From NCBI GenBank assembly GCA_045658225.1, contig JAZOUO010000065.1, positions 1 to 26,113 of the forward strand: DNA of 26,113 nucleotides. Reading direction: 5' to 3'. The notes below the pieces were generated by a model, which was not told the origin of the DNA, did no database searches, and worked only from the letters and a program-made list of their open reading frames with translations. Position numbers and translations under genes: made by a program. Every line of letters starts with the position of its first letter. Position 1 is the first letter of the stretch. Positions 15,899-23,144 of the stretch are shown in pieces. The stretch is from SVTX01 sp045658225 (lineage in GTDB: Bacteria; Bacillota; Clostridia; Oscillospirales; CAG-272).

Positions 15899-16141
15899 GT
15901 ATTAAAAAGCTATGAAGAGAACAGAGGATATTTTGGATGCGCAGAGAGCTGTCGGTGGGTGCGAGACGGTCGGCGGAATATTCTTACTCATCTCGGAGCT
16001 TCAAGCCGAAACGTTAATACAGAGTAGGGGAGACGGAGTCCGCCGTTATCGGAGTTGAGAGGGATACTTTTGCATCCAATCAGAGTGGTACCGCGGAGGG
16101 CTTGCGCTTCGTCTCTGTATAGAGACGCGGCGTTTATTTTT
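15899..16141 (+). promoter_or_regulatory. T-box leader of leuS, Leu (CUC) specifier
   Basis: Stem I begins near GAAGAGAACAGAGGAT and includes GCAGAGAGCTG. The likely specifier is CUC at 15987-15989, in the standard context TACTCATCTCGGAGC. The conserved T-box sequence AGAGTGGTACCGCGG occupies 16082-16096. A terminator hairpin (arms 16110-16116 and 16121-16127, loop GTAT) is followed by a T-rich tail (16133-16143). The Leu specifier matches the downstream gene. Confidence 0.95.
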
Positions 16142-16187
16142 TTCTGAAAATATTTTAGATTTTTCCCATATGGGCGGAGGAGTAAAA

Positions 16188-18623
16188 ATGAAATACGATC
16201 ATTTATCAGTTGAGAAAAAGTGGCAAAAGTATTGGCAGGAGAACGAGACGTTCAAGACTGACGTCTGGGATTTCTCAAAGCCTAAGTTTTACGCGCTTGA
16301 CATGTTCCCTTATCCGTCGGGAGTAGGTCTGCACGCAGGTCACCCCGAGGGCTATACCGCAACGGACATAGTCTCAAGAATGAAGAGAATGCAGGGCTAT
16401 AACGTTCTGCACCCTATGGGATACGACTCGTTCGGTCTCCCTGCGGAGCAGTACGCCGTAAATACGGGAAATCACCCCAACGGCTTTACGCAGGAGAACA
16501 TCAAGACCTTCTCAAAGCAGCTCACAGAGCTTGGCTTTGACTACGACTGGTCCAAGATGATAGCGACCAGCGACCCCGAGTTCTACAAATGGACGCAGTG
16601 GATATTCAAGCAGCTGTATCTTGACGGCTATGCGCAGTATATAGACATGCCTGTAAACTGGTGCGAGGAGCTTGGAACGGTGCTTTCCAATGACGAGGTC
16701 ATTGACGGAAAGTCGGAGAGAGGCGGATTCCCCGTTGTAAGAAAGAATATGAAGCAGTGGGTAATGAATCAGCCCGCGTTTGCCGAGGAGCTGCTCGAGG
16801 GGCTCGACGAGATAGACTGGCCCGAGTCCACAAAGCTTATGCAGAAGAACTGGATAGGCAAGTCCACGGGTGTTGAGGTCAAATTTCAGATTGTCGGTGG
16901 CGGAGAATTCTCTATCTTCACAACCTGTATTGAGACAATTTACGGTATCACCTTTATGGTGCTTGCTCCCGACGGCGAGATAGTAAAGCAGCTTATGCCC
17001 AGAATTCAGAACAAGGACGAGGTACAGGCGTACATCAACGAGACCTTGAAGAAGAATGATATGGACAGAACCGAGCTCAACAAGACAAAGTCGGGCTGTG
17101 AGCTCAAGGGTGTTAGCTGTATCAACCCCGTAAACGGCAAGGAAGTCAGAATGTTTATTGGCGACTTCGTGCTTGCAAGCTACGGCACGGGCGCGGTAAT
17201 GGCAGTTCCGTCTCACGACCAGCGTGACTTTGAGTACGCTATCGCTCATAACATAGATATGATACAGGTAATCGACGGCGACGAAAAGCTTGGTCACGTT
17301 GACGTAAGCGAAAAGGCGTTTGAAAAGCAGGATTATCTCGGCAAGGGTTATAAGCTCGTCAACTCCGAGGAGTTCACGGGACTTACCGTTGAGGAGGCGA
17401 AGGAGGCAATCACCTCAAAGCTTGAGGCACAGGGAGTTGCAAAGAGAACTGTAAATTACCATTTCAGAGAGTGGATATTCGCGCGTCAGAGATATTGGGG
17501 CGAGCCTGTTCCCGTTGTTCACTGTGAGGACGGAGCAATCCACGTTCTTGATGACAGCGAGCTTCCTCTCGTTCTCCCCAAGCTTGAAAACTACAAGGGC
17601 GTAAACGGCAAAGCACCTCTTGAAAATGCAACCGAATGGAAGCAGTATGATAAGGACGGAGTCAAGGGGGTCAGAGAGACCTCCACAATGCCCGGATCGG
17701 CAGGATCTTCATGGTACTTCCTCCGTTATATAGACCCCCACAACAATGATGAATTTGCAAATCAGGAGCTTCTCAAGCACTGGATGCCCGTTGACCTTTA
17801 TATCGGCGGTCCTGAGCATGCGGTAGGACACCTTATGTACTCGAGAATCTGGAACAGATACCTTTACAACAAAGGACTTGCTCCCACAAAAGAGCCCTTC
17901 AAGAAGCTCGTGCATCAGGGTATGATACTTGGCGCTAACGGTATCAAGATGGGTAAGAGATTCCCCGAGTTTGTAGTAAACCCCAGCGACGTAGTACGTG
18001 ATTACGGCGCGGACACACTCCGTCTGTACGAGATGTTTATGGGTCCGCTTGAGGTATCAAAGCCTTGGAGCGATCAGGGTGTTGACGGTGCAAGACGCTT
18101 CCTCAATCGTGTTTGGGCGTTCTTTACCGAGCCTCAGAACATTGTTGACGGCGAGGTTCCCGCGCTTGAAAAGATCTACCATAAGACAGTCAAGAAGGTC
18201 ACAAGCGACTTTGAAAAGCTCGCGTTCAATACCGCAATCTCGCAGATGATGATATTTGTAAACGCAGTTTACAAGGAGGGTAAGTGCCCCAAGGCTTACG
18301 CAGAGGGACTTATAAAGATGCTTTCCTGCATCTGTCCTCATATAGGCGAGGAGATGTGGAGCATTCTCGGGCACAACGACACCATAGCCTACGAGTGCTG
18401 GCCCACGTATGACGAGGCAAAGACCGCTGACGACACGGTTGAGGTCATTCTTCAGATAAACGGAAAGCTCAGAGGAAAGATAGCAGTTCCCGTTGATATG
18501 GACAAGGATGAGGTCATCTCTCTTGCCAAGGCTGACGAAAAGGTCGCGGCTGCTATTGAGGGCAAAACTATTATTAAGGAAATAGTAGTGCCTAATAAGA
18601 TAGTTAATATCGTTGTAAAATAA
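16188..18623 (+). CDS. leuS: Leucine--tRNA ligase
   Basis: An 811-residue class I synthetase charging tRNA-Leu. The HIGH motif is HAGH (49-52) within FPYPSGVGLHAGHPEGYTATD. A CP1 editing domain is present (about 220-370) and retains the aspartates of SHDQRD (Asp344, Asp347), but the usual TTRPDT motif reads TTCIET (245-250). The catalytic WIFARQRYWGEPVP block is intact. The KMSKS loop reads KMGKR (587-591), and the C-terminal anticodon domain ends normally. The ATG at 16188 follows GGAGGAG by 5 nt; an upstream in-frame ATG at 16170 precedes this site and is rejected. Controlled by the T-box leader. Full length and clearly functional apart from the unusual motifs. Confidence 0.97.
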   Translation: MKYDHLSVEKKWQKYWQENETFKTDVWDFSKPKFYALDMFPYPSGVGLHAGHPEGYTATDIVSRMKRMQGYNVLHPMGYDSFGLPAEQYAVNTGNHPNGFTQENIKTFSKQLTELGFDYDWSKMIATSDPEFYKWTQWIFKQLYLDGYAQYIDMPVNWCEELGTVLSNDEVIDGKSERGGFPVVRKNMKQWVMNQPAFAEELLEGLDEIDWPESTKLMQKNWIGKSTGVEVKFQIVGGGEFSIFTTCIETIYGITFMVLAPDGEIVKQLMPRIQNKDEVQAYINETLKKNDMDRTELNKTKSGCELKGVSCINPVNGKEVRMFIGDFVLASYGTGAVMAVPSHDQRDFEYAIAHNIDMIQVIDGDEKLGHVDVSEKAFEKQDYLGKGYKLVNSEEFTGLTVEEAKEAITSKLEAQGVAKRTVNYHFREWIFARQRYWGEPVPVVHCEDGAIHVLDDSELPLVLPKLENYKGVNGKAPLENATEWKQYDKDGVKGVRETSTMPGSAGSSWYFLRYIDPHNNDEFANQELLKHWMPVDLYIGGPEHAVGHLMYSRIWNRYLYNKGLAPTKEPFKKLVHQGMILGANGIKMGKRFPEFVVNPSDVVRDYGADTLRLYEMFMGPLEVSKPWSDQGVDGARRFLNRVWAFFTEPQNIVDGEVPALEKIYHKTVKKVTSDFEKLAFNTAISQMMIFVNAVYKEGKCPKAYAEGLIKMLSCICPHIGEEMWSILGHNDTIAYECWPTYDEAKTADDTVEVILQINGKLRGKIAVPVDMDKDEVISLAKADEKVAAAIEGKTIIKEIVVPNKIVNIVVK

Positions 18624-18639
18624 TTTTGTGATTTTACAA
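18613..18639 (+). terminator. Possible terminator overlapping the leuS stop codon
   Basis: TTGTAAAAT and ATTTTACAA form a 9-bp, AT-only stem with a 9-nt loop that includes the stop codon, followed by TATTTTCTT. It is weak because it lacks G-C pairs. Confidence 0.5.
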
Positions 18640-18657
18640 TATTTTCTTCATAAGTTA

Positions 18658-18686
18658 TTGACAAACCCGTTTTTGTGGTGTATAAT
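18658..18686 (+). promoter_or_regulatory. Consensus sigma-A promoter of rpsU
   Basis: Perfect TTGACA and TATAAT with a 17-bp spacer, about 60 bp before the rpsU start. Confidence 0.92.
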
Positions 18687-18746
18687 AGTTGAGTATGATT
18701 TGGGGCGACCCACATAACTCTGTAATGCGAGGGGAGGGAAAAAGAA

Positions 18747-18923
18747 ATGGCAGAAGTAAAAGTAAAAGACGGCGAGTCTCTTGACAGCGCACTCCGTCGT
18801 TTTAAGCGTCAGTGTGCTCGTTCGGGAATCCTCACCGAGCTTCGTAAGAGAGAGCACTATGAAAAGCCCAGCGTAAAGCGCAAGAAGAAGTCTGAGGCTG
18901 CACGCAAGAGAAAGTATAAGTAA
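18747..18923 (+). CDS. rpsU: 30S ribosomal protein S21
   Basis: A 58-residue, strongly basic protein of the small ribosomal subunit. The family pattern is clear: VKVKDGESLDSALRRFKRQC followed by GILTELRKREHYEKPS and a Lys/Arg-rich tail. It helps in translation initiation on the 30S subunit. The ATG is preceded by a purine-rich GGGGAGGG site. It has its own strong promoter and a terminator, so it is monocistronic here, not part of a dnaG-rpoD or yqeY cluster. Confidence 0.97.
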   Translation: MAEVKVKDGESLDSALRRFKRQCARSGILTELRKREHYEKPSVKRKKKSEAARKRKYK

Positions 18924-18946
18924 TATAAATGTATTTGTCTTTTCTC

Positions 18947-18986
18947 AAAGCAGATATGTTTGTCAAAAGGCAAGCATACCTGCTTT
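18947..18986 (+). terminator. Terminator of rpsU
   Basis: A 17-pair hairpin (18947-18963 with 18970-18986) with one A-C mismatch and two G-T pairs, followed by TATTATTTG. Confidence 0.75.
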
Positions 18987-19047
18987 TATTATTTGAATTT
19001 AACATAGTTAATTTTTTAAACATTTTATAAACATAAGGAGATTTATC

Positions 19048-19317
19048 ATGGAAACATTGAAGAAAATTTTCCCCCTTTCCTTTAAGGAAAGAAAGACAGG
19101 CGGCGACCTTGCCGTAGGAATTATTATTTACGTTGTTGCGGGACTTATTGTTGGTGCAGCTCTTGCACTTCTCGGTTGGCTCTTAGGTCTTATCGGCGGA
19201 GTTGTCGGCGGACTTCTCGGTACACTTCTCGGCATCGTAGGAACTGTCGTTGAGGTTTACATCGTAGCAGGTATAGTTCTCCAGATCCTTTATTTCTGTA
19301 AGGTTCTCAAGGACTAA
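19048..19317 (+). CDS. Small Gly-rich membrane protein, unknown function
   Basis: An 89-residue integral membrane protein. A short positively charged N-terminus (KKIFPLSFKERKTGGD) leads into a long hydrophobic stretch (about 20-80) with a glycine-rich centre, GLIGGVVGGLLGTLLG, likely two tightly packed helices or one hairpin with GxxxG contacts, and ends FCKVLKD. Similar small proteins that start with a PLSFKE motif are seen in Clostridia, but I know no function. The ATG follows AAGGAG by 7 nt. It has a downstream terminator; no clear promoter was found just upstream. Confidence 0.88.
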   Translation: METLKKIFPLSFKERKTGGDLAVGIIIYVVAGLIVGAALALLGWLLGLIGGVVGGLLGTLLGIVGTVVEVYIVAGIVLQILYFCKVLKD

Positions 19318-19335
19318 TACATAATCCAAAGCATA

Positions 19336-19365
19336 AAAATCCTCGGAATGCTCCGAGGATTTTTT
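19336..19365 (+). terminator. Terminator of the small Gly-rich membrane protein gene
   Basis: A perfect 12-bp stem (AAAATCCTCGGA and complement, loop ATGC) running into a T-run. Confidence 0.92.
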
Positions 19366-19392
19366 GCTTTTATATCTATACGATAAAGGATG

Positions 19393-19421
19393 TTGACAAA
19401 ATTCGACATTTGTGGTAAGAT
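19393..19421 (+). promoter_or_regulatory. Promoter of the PASTA lipoprotein gene
   Basis: TTGACA and TAAGAT separated by 17 bp, about 32 bp before the start codon. Confidence 0.8.
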
Positions 19422-19452
19422 AAGACATATATTTTTTCTTTGGAGCAGACAT

Positions 19453-20460
19453 ATGAATATGAAATTTATAAAAATTATTTTCATTTGTGTTTTGTGTTTG
19501 ATACTTGTATTCCCGATTTCATCCTGTCGCGCGGAGGAAAGGGAGGTCGTTTTCAGAGTCAGTGGAGACTATATTCAGTGGAGGTATTCGGATACAGAGC
19601 TTTGGAGCGACCTTATCTCCATTTCCGACTTGAATGAAAATGGAGCGCTGAACGGAAAAAGCGCGTACGAGATAGCAGTCTCGCAAGGCTTTGAGGGAAG
19701 TGAGAAGGAATGGATAGAGTCACTTGTGGGCGCAAAGGGAGAGGACGGCGTAAACGGACAGGACGGTCAGAGTGTATATATCGGAGACAATGGAAATTGG
19801 TGGATAGGCGATACTGACACGGGAGTTTCGGTGTTTTCGCAGAGTGGCGAGTCGATTTACCCAGTGCCTGATTTTGTAGGTATGACTTTATCAGACATAC
19901 AGCAGATGCCAAAGGCACAGAATTTTGTATTTTTGTATTACGGGGATGCCTCTGTAGGAGTGGTTGCGTCTCAGTCAATTCCCGCAGGCGTTGTTGCTCT
20001 CGAGGGAACGCAAATAAAAATATATATGTCTAACTATTCAGGCGGAGGAGCAGAAGATCCTACAGAAATGCCTACACAGACTCCAAGCGAGACACCTACA
20101 GAAGGATCTACCGCCAAGCCTACTGAGCAATCTACCTCCAAGCCCACAGAAAAGCCTGCAGAACCCCCGGTGTCTACAATACAACTGAAATCTATTACAA
20201 GTCCAATACAAAAAGGACAAAAGGCAACGGTTGAAATAATAGGAAAGCCCAATACGGAATATACTATAAGCGTTTATTATTCCTCGGGTCCCAGCGGAGC
20301 CAAAGGACTTGAGGCGAAAAAATCTGACGCCGATGGACTTGTTTCATGGACGTGGACTGTTGGAGCTTCTACCTCAACAGGTTCAACGAGGATAGTCGTT
20401 TCAGATGGTACTTCAAGCAGTGAATTTTATATAGAAATCATAGAAAAAACACAGGCGTGA
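19453..20460 (+). CDS. PASTA-domain lipoprotein with collagen-like segment
   Basis: A 335-residue surface lipoprotein. Its signal peptide is hydrophobic (about 5-22) with lipobox ISSC (Cys25). Next come a short beta-rich segment (REVVFRVSGDYIQWRYSD), a charged stretch, a brief Gly-X-Y run (GAKGEDGVNGQDG), and a PASTA domain beginning VPDFVGMTLSDIQQM and ending in SQSIPAGVVALEGTQIKIYMS. A Thr/Pro/Glu-rich linker with repeated PTE units follows, then a C-terminal beta-sandwich-like domain of about 100 residues. PASTA domains bind peptidoglycan or beta-lactams in kinases and PBPs, so cell-wall contact is a reasonable inference. The ATG at 19453 is 7 nt after GGAG. It has its own promoter and terminator. 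Confidence 0.88.
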   Translation: MNMKFIKIIFICVLCLILVFPISSCRAEEREVVFRVSGDYIQWRYSDTELWSDLISISDLNENGALNGKSAYEIAVSQGFEGSEKEWIESLVGAKGEDGVNGQDGQSVYIGDNGNWWIGDTDTGVSVFSQSGESIYPVPDFVGMTLSDIQQMPKAQNFVFLYYGDASVGVVASQSIPAGVVALEGTQIKIYMSNYSGGGAEDPTEMPTQTPSETPTEGSTAKPTEQSTSKPTEKPAEPPVSTIQLKSITSPIQKGQKATVEIIGKPNTEYTISVYYSSGPSGAKGLEAKKSDADGLVSWTWTVGASTSTGSTRIVVSDGTSSSEFYIEIIEKTQA

Positions 20461-20489
20461 GGGGGTCCCCCTTCGCGCTTGTCTTTTTT
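20451..20489 (+). terminator. Terminator overlapping the lipoprotein stop codon
   Basis: Arms 20451-20465 and 20468-20482 pair over 15 positions with three G-T pairs, and the stem includes the last codons and stop. A CTTTTTTG tail follows. Confidence 0.85.
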
Positions 20490-20521
20490 GTTTTAAGCAT
20501 AAAGAATTTGTGATTTTAATC

Positions 20522-20550
20522 TTGACAAATAATATGGTGTGTGATATAAT
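20522..20550 (+). promoter_or_regulatory. Strong promoter of tRNA-Ser
   Basis: TTGACA and TATAAT, both perfect, with a 17-bp spacer and an extended -10 TGA. Confidence 0.92.
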
Positions 20551-20592
20551 ATCTTGGTAGTCGGGTAATAACTTGGGTAATTTTAATATTTT

Positions 20593-20620
20593 ACTCGGAG
20601 GCAATCGCCACTATCATAAC
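20593..20620 (+). repeat. Partial duplication of the tRNA-Ser 5' end
   Basis: ACTCGGAGGCA occurs at 20593-20603 and again at 20627-20637 (the second copy contains the tRNA acceptor strand GGAGGCA). Downstream of each copy ATCG, six bases and TCATAAC follow in the same order, one base being lost in the first copy. It is a 28-nt relic of an acceptor 5' strand and D-arm lying within the tRNA precursor. Confidence 0.75.
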
Positions 20621-20630
20621 ATCTATACTC

Positions 20631-20719
20631 GGAGGCATATCGAAGCGGTCATAACGAGGCGGTCTTGAAAACCGTTTGCCCGCAAGGGCACGGGGGTTCG
20701 AATCCCTCTGCCTCCGCCA
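20631..20719 (+). tRNA. tRNA-Ser (UGA anticodon)
   Basis: An 89-nt tRNA with acceptor GGAGGCA/TGCCTCC, discriminator G and encoded CCA. The anticodon loop CTTGAAA gives anticodon TGA (Ser, reading UCA and wobble). A long variable arm (TGCCC-GCAA-GGGCA) is typical of class II tRNA-Ser. The T-loop is TTCGAAT. Promoter and terminator flank it. Confidence 0.97.
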
Positions 20720-20760
20720 AAAACAAAAAGAATGACCGTTGGTCATTCTTTTTGTTTTTT
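20719..20760 (+). terminator. Terminator of tRNA-Ser
   Basis: A perfect 19-bp stem (arms 20719-20737 and 20741-20759, loop GTT) ending in TTTTTT, starting at the last base of CCA. Confidence 0.92.
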
Positions 20761-20789
20761 ACAGAAGCACTGGTGACGAGAAATCTAAT

Positions 20790-20813
20790 AACACAAAGGC
20801 AAGCCTTTGTGTT
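20790..20813. repeat. Hairpin between tRNA-Ser and the two-component operon
   Basis: AACACAAAGGC and its complement, separated by AA, form an 11-bp palindrome. It is followed by GGGTTCAGAACCC. Neither is a terminator by T-run. No gene is present in 20761-20918. Confidence 0.6.
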
Positions 20814-20835
20814 GAGGGTTCAGAACCCCTATATT
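20807..20835 (+). promoter_or_regulatory. Candidate promoter of the two-component operon
   Basis: TTGTGT and TATATT at 17-bp spacing. The -35 is poor, so this is tentative, but the strong tRNA terminator upstream means some promoter must lie here. Confidence 0.35.
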
Positions 20836-20868
20836 AAAAACCAATTTAGTTAAGCGGCTTATCCGCAC

Positions 20869-20901
20869 AAAAGCCGTAAGGATATTCCTTGCGACTTTTT
20901 T
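20869..20901 (+). terminator. Leader terminator (possible attenuator) of the two-component operon
   Basis: AAAAGCCGTAAGG (20869-20881) pairs with CCTTGCGACTTTT (20887-20899) over 13 positions with one mismatch and one G-T pair, followed by a T-run ending at 20901. It lies immediately upstream of the response regulator ribosome binding site (AAAGGAG, 20906-20912), so readthrough would be needed to express the operon from any promoter upstream of it. Confidence 0.65.
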
Positions 20902-20918
20902 ATCCAAAGGAGAGTTTT

Positions 20919-21623
20919 ATGGACAATTCCAATATAACCATTTTAGTCGTTGATGACGAGGCACAGATACGAAAAGTAATCCGCTTATTACTTGAAAAAA
21001 AAGGCTATTCGATTATTGAGGCAGGTGACGGAGCATTTGCCGTTGAGATAGCGAGCAAGGAGAAAATAGACCTTATTATAATGGATATAATGATGCCCTT
21101 GATGTCAGGAGTTGATGCGACGGCAGAAATACGTAAAAACTCAATAATCCCGATACTTTTTTTGACTGCGAGATCGCTTGTCGGAGATAAAATGTCGGCG
21201 TATGAGGCGGGCGGAGACGACTATCTTGTAAAGCCATTTTCATCATTTGAGCTTGTTATGAAGGTAGAGTCCCTTTTACGAAGATATATGATATATAAGG
21301 GCAAGGAGACGGAAGCTGTCACTATTGAGCTTGGCGGCGGAGTCAGCATAGATCCCGAGAAAAGACAGGTTTATAAAAATGGGGAGAGAATTGATCTCCG
21401 CGACAGAGAGCTTGACATTTTGTTCTATCTTTACGAGCATAGAGGAGAGGTACTGGACACAAAAAGCATATACGAGGCAGTTTGGGGCGAGGCTGCACTG
21501 CAGTCGGGTTCTAACAACGTAATGGTAAACATGCTTAACCTGCGAAAGAAGCTTGAGGATGATTCATCCTCTCCAAAGGTTATTAAAACAGTCTGGGGAA
21601 GGGGTTATTTGATTGAAAAATAA
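20919..21623 (+). CDS. OmpR-family response regulator
   Basis: A 234-residue DNA-binding response regulator. The receiver domain (about 6-120) has the acidic pair Asp12-Asp13, phosphoacceptor Asp56 in DLIIMDIMMP, Thr83 in FLTARS and Lys105 in DYLVKPFS. The C-terminal winged helix (about 145-232) has LRDRELDILFYLYEH and the closing IKTVWGRGYLIEK of OmpR/PhoB proteins. The ATG at 20919 follows AAAGGAG by 6 nt; an upstream in-frame start would read through the leader hairpin. It overlaps the kinase gene by 11 bp, so both are one operon and a cognate pair. Target genes are unknown. Confidence 0.95.
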   Translation: MDNSNITILVVDDEAQIRKVIRLLLEKKGYSIIEAGDGAFAVEIASKEKIDLIIMDIMMPLMSGVDATAEIRKNSIIPILFLTARSLVGDKMSAYEAGGDDYLVKPFSSFELVMKVESLLRRYMIYKGKETEAVTIELGGGVSIDPEKRQVYKNGERIDLRDRELDILFYLYEHRGEVLDTKSIYEAVWGEAALQSGSNNVMVNMLNLRKKLEDDSSSPKVIKTVWGRGYLIEK

Positions 21624-23094
21624 GAAGATTTTTGCATCACTCAAATTCAGGATGATGATAATAACGATTCTCAGTATAGCTCTCGCGGTTGCTGTGTTTG
21701 TGGGATGCTATATTTTGGGAAACTTCCTTATCTGGAAATATTATCTTGACGACAAAATGGTGGAGGACAGAAGCGACGACTACATAAACGAGTTTCAAAA
21801 GTATGTGACGGATAGCCAGCTTTTCACTACGGATATGGATAAGATAGCGGGCTGGACAAGTAGTCCTTATATGGAGCTTATCATATATAAAGATAGTCAG
21901 CTTATATATTCTCCAAGTCGTTTTGAGGATAACAAGAACGATAATGCGGAGACTCCGACAGAGCTTGGAAGCGAGCTGGGAACAGAGCTTAGTACAGAGG
22001 TTGGTGAGAATCCGACAGAGAATGGCGATAAAGAGGTAAGCACAGAACTTCCCCCATATTCTTACGGCGAGGGACGTGACTTCAGAGACTATCTCAACGA
22101 GGACGCCAAGCGAGAATATGAAAGACTGCTTGCCGATATACTTGAAGGAAACAGAGAGCTTTCTCCCGTAGTGTTCAAGGACGGAACATTGCTTGTCACC
22201 GTGGTTGACAACTCTGCAAGCCTTTTGGCGAGTGTTGTGTTGATAGGAAGCTTTGTGCTTGCATTTATTATTATGGCGGTTATTATGATGATCGCGTTTT
22301 CAAGTCTTACGAGACGCATTACGAGCCTTGCTGCCAATGTAAAGCAGGTGGAGCACGGTGCGGTGGATATTCCCGTATACTCAAAGGGAAATGACGAGAT
22401 AGCGACGCTTGCGTCGGACATAAACAGCATGAGAATTTCTATCGTGTCGAATATGAGCAAGGAGCAGGAGGCTTGGGAGGCAAATGCGGGACTTATCACC
22501 GCTATGTCTCACGATATAAGAACTCCGCTTACCGTGACTATGGGATATCTTGACATTCTGGACGCGCAGACCGAGGACGAAACCTCAAAAGAATATATTG
22601 ACATCTGCAAGGAAAACACTGTAAAGCTCAAAAAGCTTTCCGACGATATGTTCCAGTATTTTCTTGTGTTTGGAAAGAGGGAAATACACCTTGAGTTTGA
22701 TTCGTATCCAGCCAAGGACGTTATACATCATATGCTTGATGAATATATAATTCTGTTGACAGAAAACGGATATAGCTTTGACAATAGCCTTGAGCTTGAG
22801 GACGGCAAGATATGCGTTGATATGACTTATTTTGGCAGAGTTATAGACAACATTTTCTCAAACGTAAATAAATACGCTGACAAGTCGTCTCCTGTGACCG
22901 TGCGGACATATTCCAACGGCGGCAAGGTTTTTGTTGAAGTCACAAATGGCATTTCTACAAGCATTGCCGAAAGTAGCGAGATAGGCATAAAGACCTGCCA
23001 GAAGATAATGGATCAGATGGGCGGCAGATTTACCACGCAAAAGCAGGACGGAAGATTTATTTCAACAGTCACCCTGCCGTTTACTGAAAAGTAA
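21613..23094 (+). CDS. Membrane sensor histidine kinase
   Basis: A 493-residue kinase. Transmembrane helices are at about 14-40 and 208-230, enclosing a 165-residue extracytoplasmic region that includes a Glu/Thr-rich low-complexity stretch (about 113-148). A HAMP domain (about 230-285) leads to HisKA with phosphoacceptor His300 in AMSHDIRTPL. The ATPase domain has its N-box Asn (YFGRVIDNIFSNVNKYA), but the usual DxGxG, F-box and GxGLG boxes are reduced to VTNGIS, nothing, and SEIGIKTC, so the ATP lid is short. The start is a TTG at 21613, 8 nt after AAGGGG and overlapping the regulator gene by 11 bp; the next ATG (21652) would remove the basic N-terminus. It is the cognate kinase of the upstream regulator; signal unknown. 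Confidence 0.93.
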   Translation: MKNKKIFASLKFRMMIITILSIALAVAVFVGCYILGNFLIWKYYLDDKMVEDRSDDYINEFQKYVTDSQLFTTDMDKIAGWTSSPYMELIIYKDSQLIYSPSRFEDNKNDNAETPTELGSELGTELSTEVGENPTENGDKEVSTELPPYSYGEGRDFRDYLNEDAKREYERLLADILEGNRELSPVVFKDGTLLVTVVDNSASLLASVVLIGSFVLAFIIMAVIMMIAFSSLTRRITSLAANVKQVEHGAVDIPVYSKGNDEIATLASDINSMRISIVSNMSKEQEAWEANAGLITAMSHDIRTPLTVTMGYLDILDAQTEDETSKEYIDICKENTVKLKKLSDDMFQYFLVFGKREIHLEFDSYPAKDVIHHMLDEYIILLTENGYSFDNSLELEDGKICVDMTYFGRVIDNIFSNVNKYADKSSPVTVRTYSNGGKVFVEVTNGISTSIAESSEIGIKTCQKIMDQMGGRFTTQKQDGRFISTVTLPFTEK

Positions 23095-23103
23095 ATAAAA
23101 GAA

Positions 23104-23133
23104 AAACGGGCGTTGCATTGGCAACGCCCGTTT
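23104..23133. terminator. Bidirectional terminator between the kinase gene and pepF
   Basis: A perfect 13-bp stem (AAACGGGCGTTGC and complement, loop ATTG). On the minus strand it runs into TTCTTTTATTT, so it is the better terminator for pepF; on the plus strand only a short T tract follows. Confidence 0.85.
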
Positions 23134-23144
23134 GTACGTTCATT

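Noticed and set aside
16170..16187. Upstream in-frame ATG for leuS
   Set aside because: The strong GGAGGAG site lies between this ATG and the ATG at 16188, so the later one is used.
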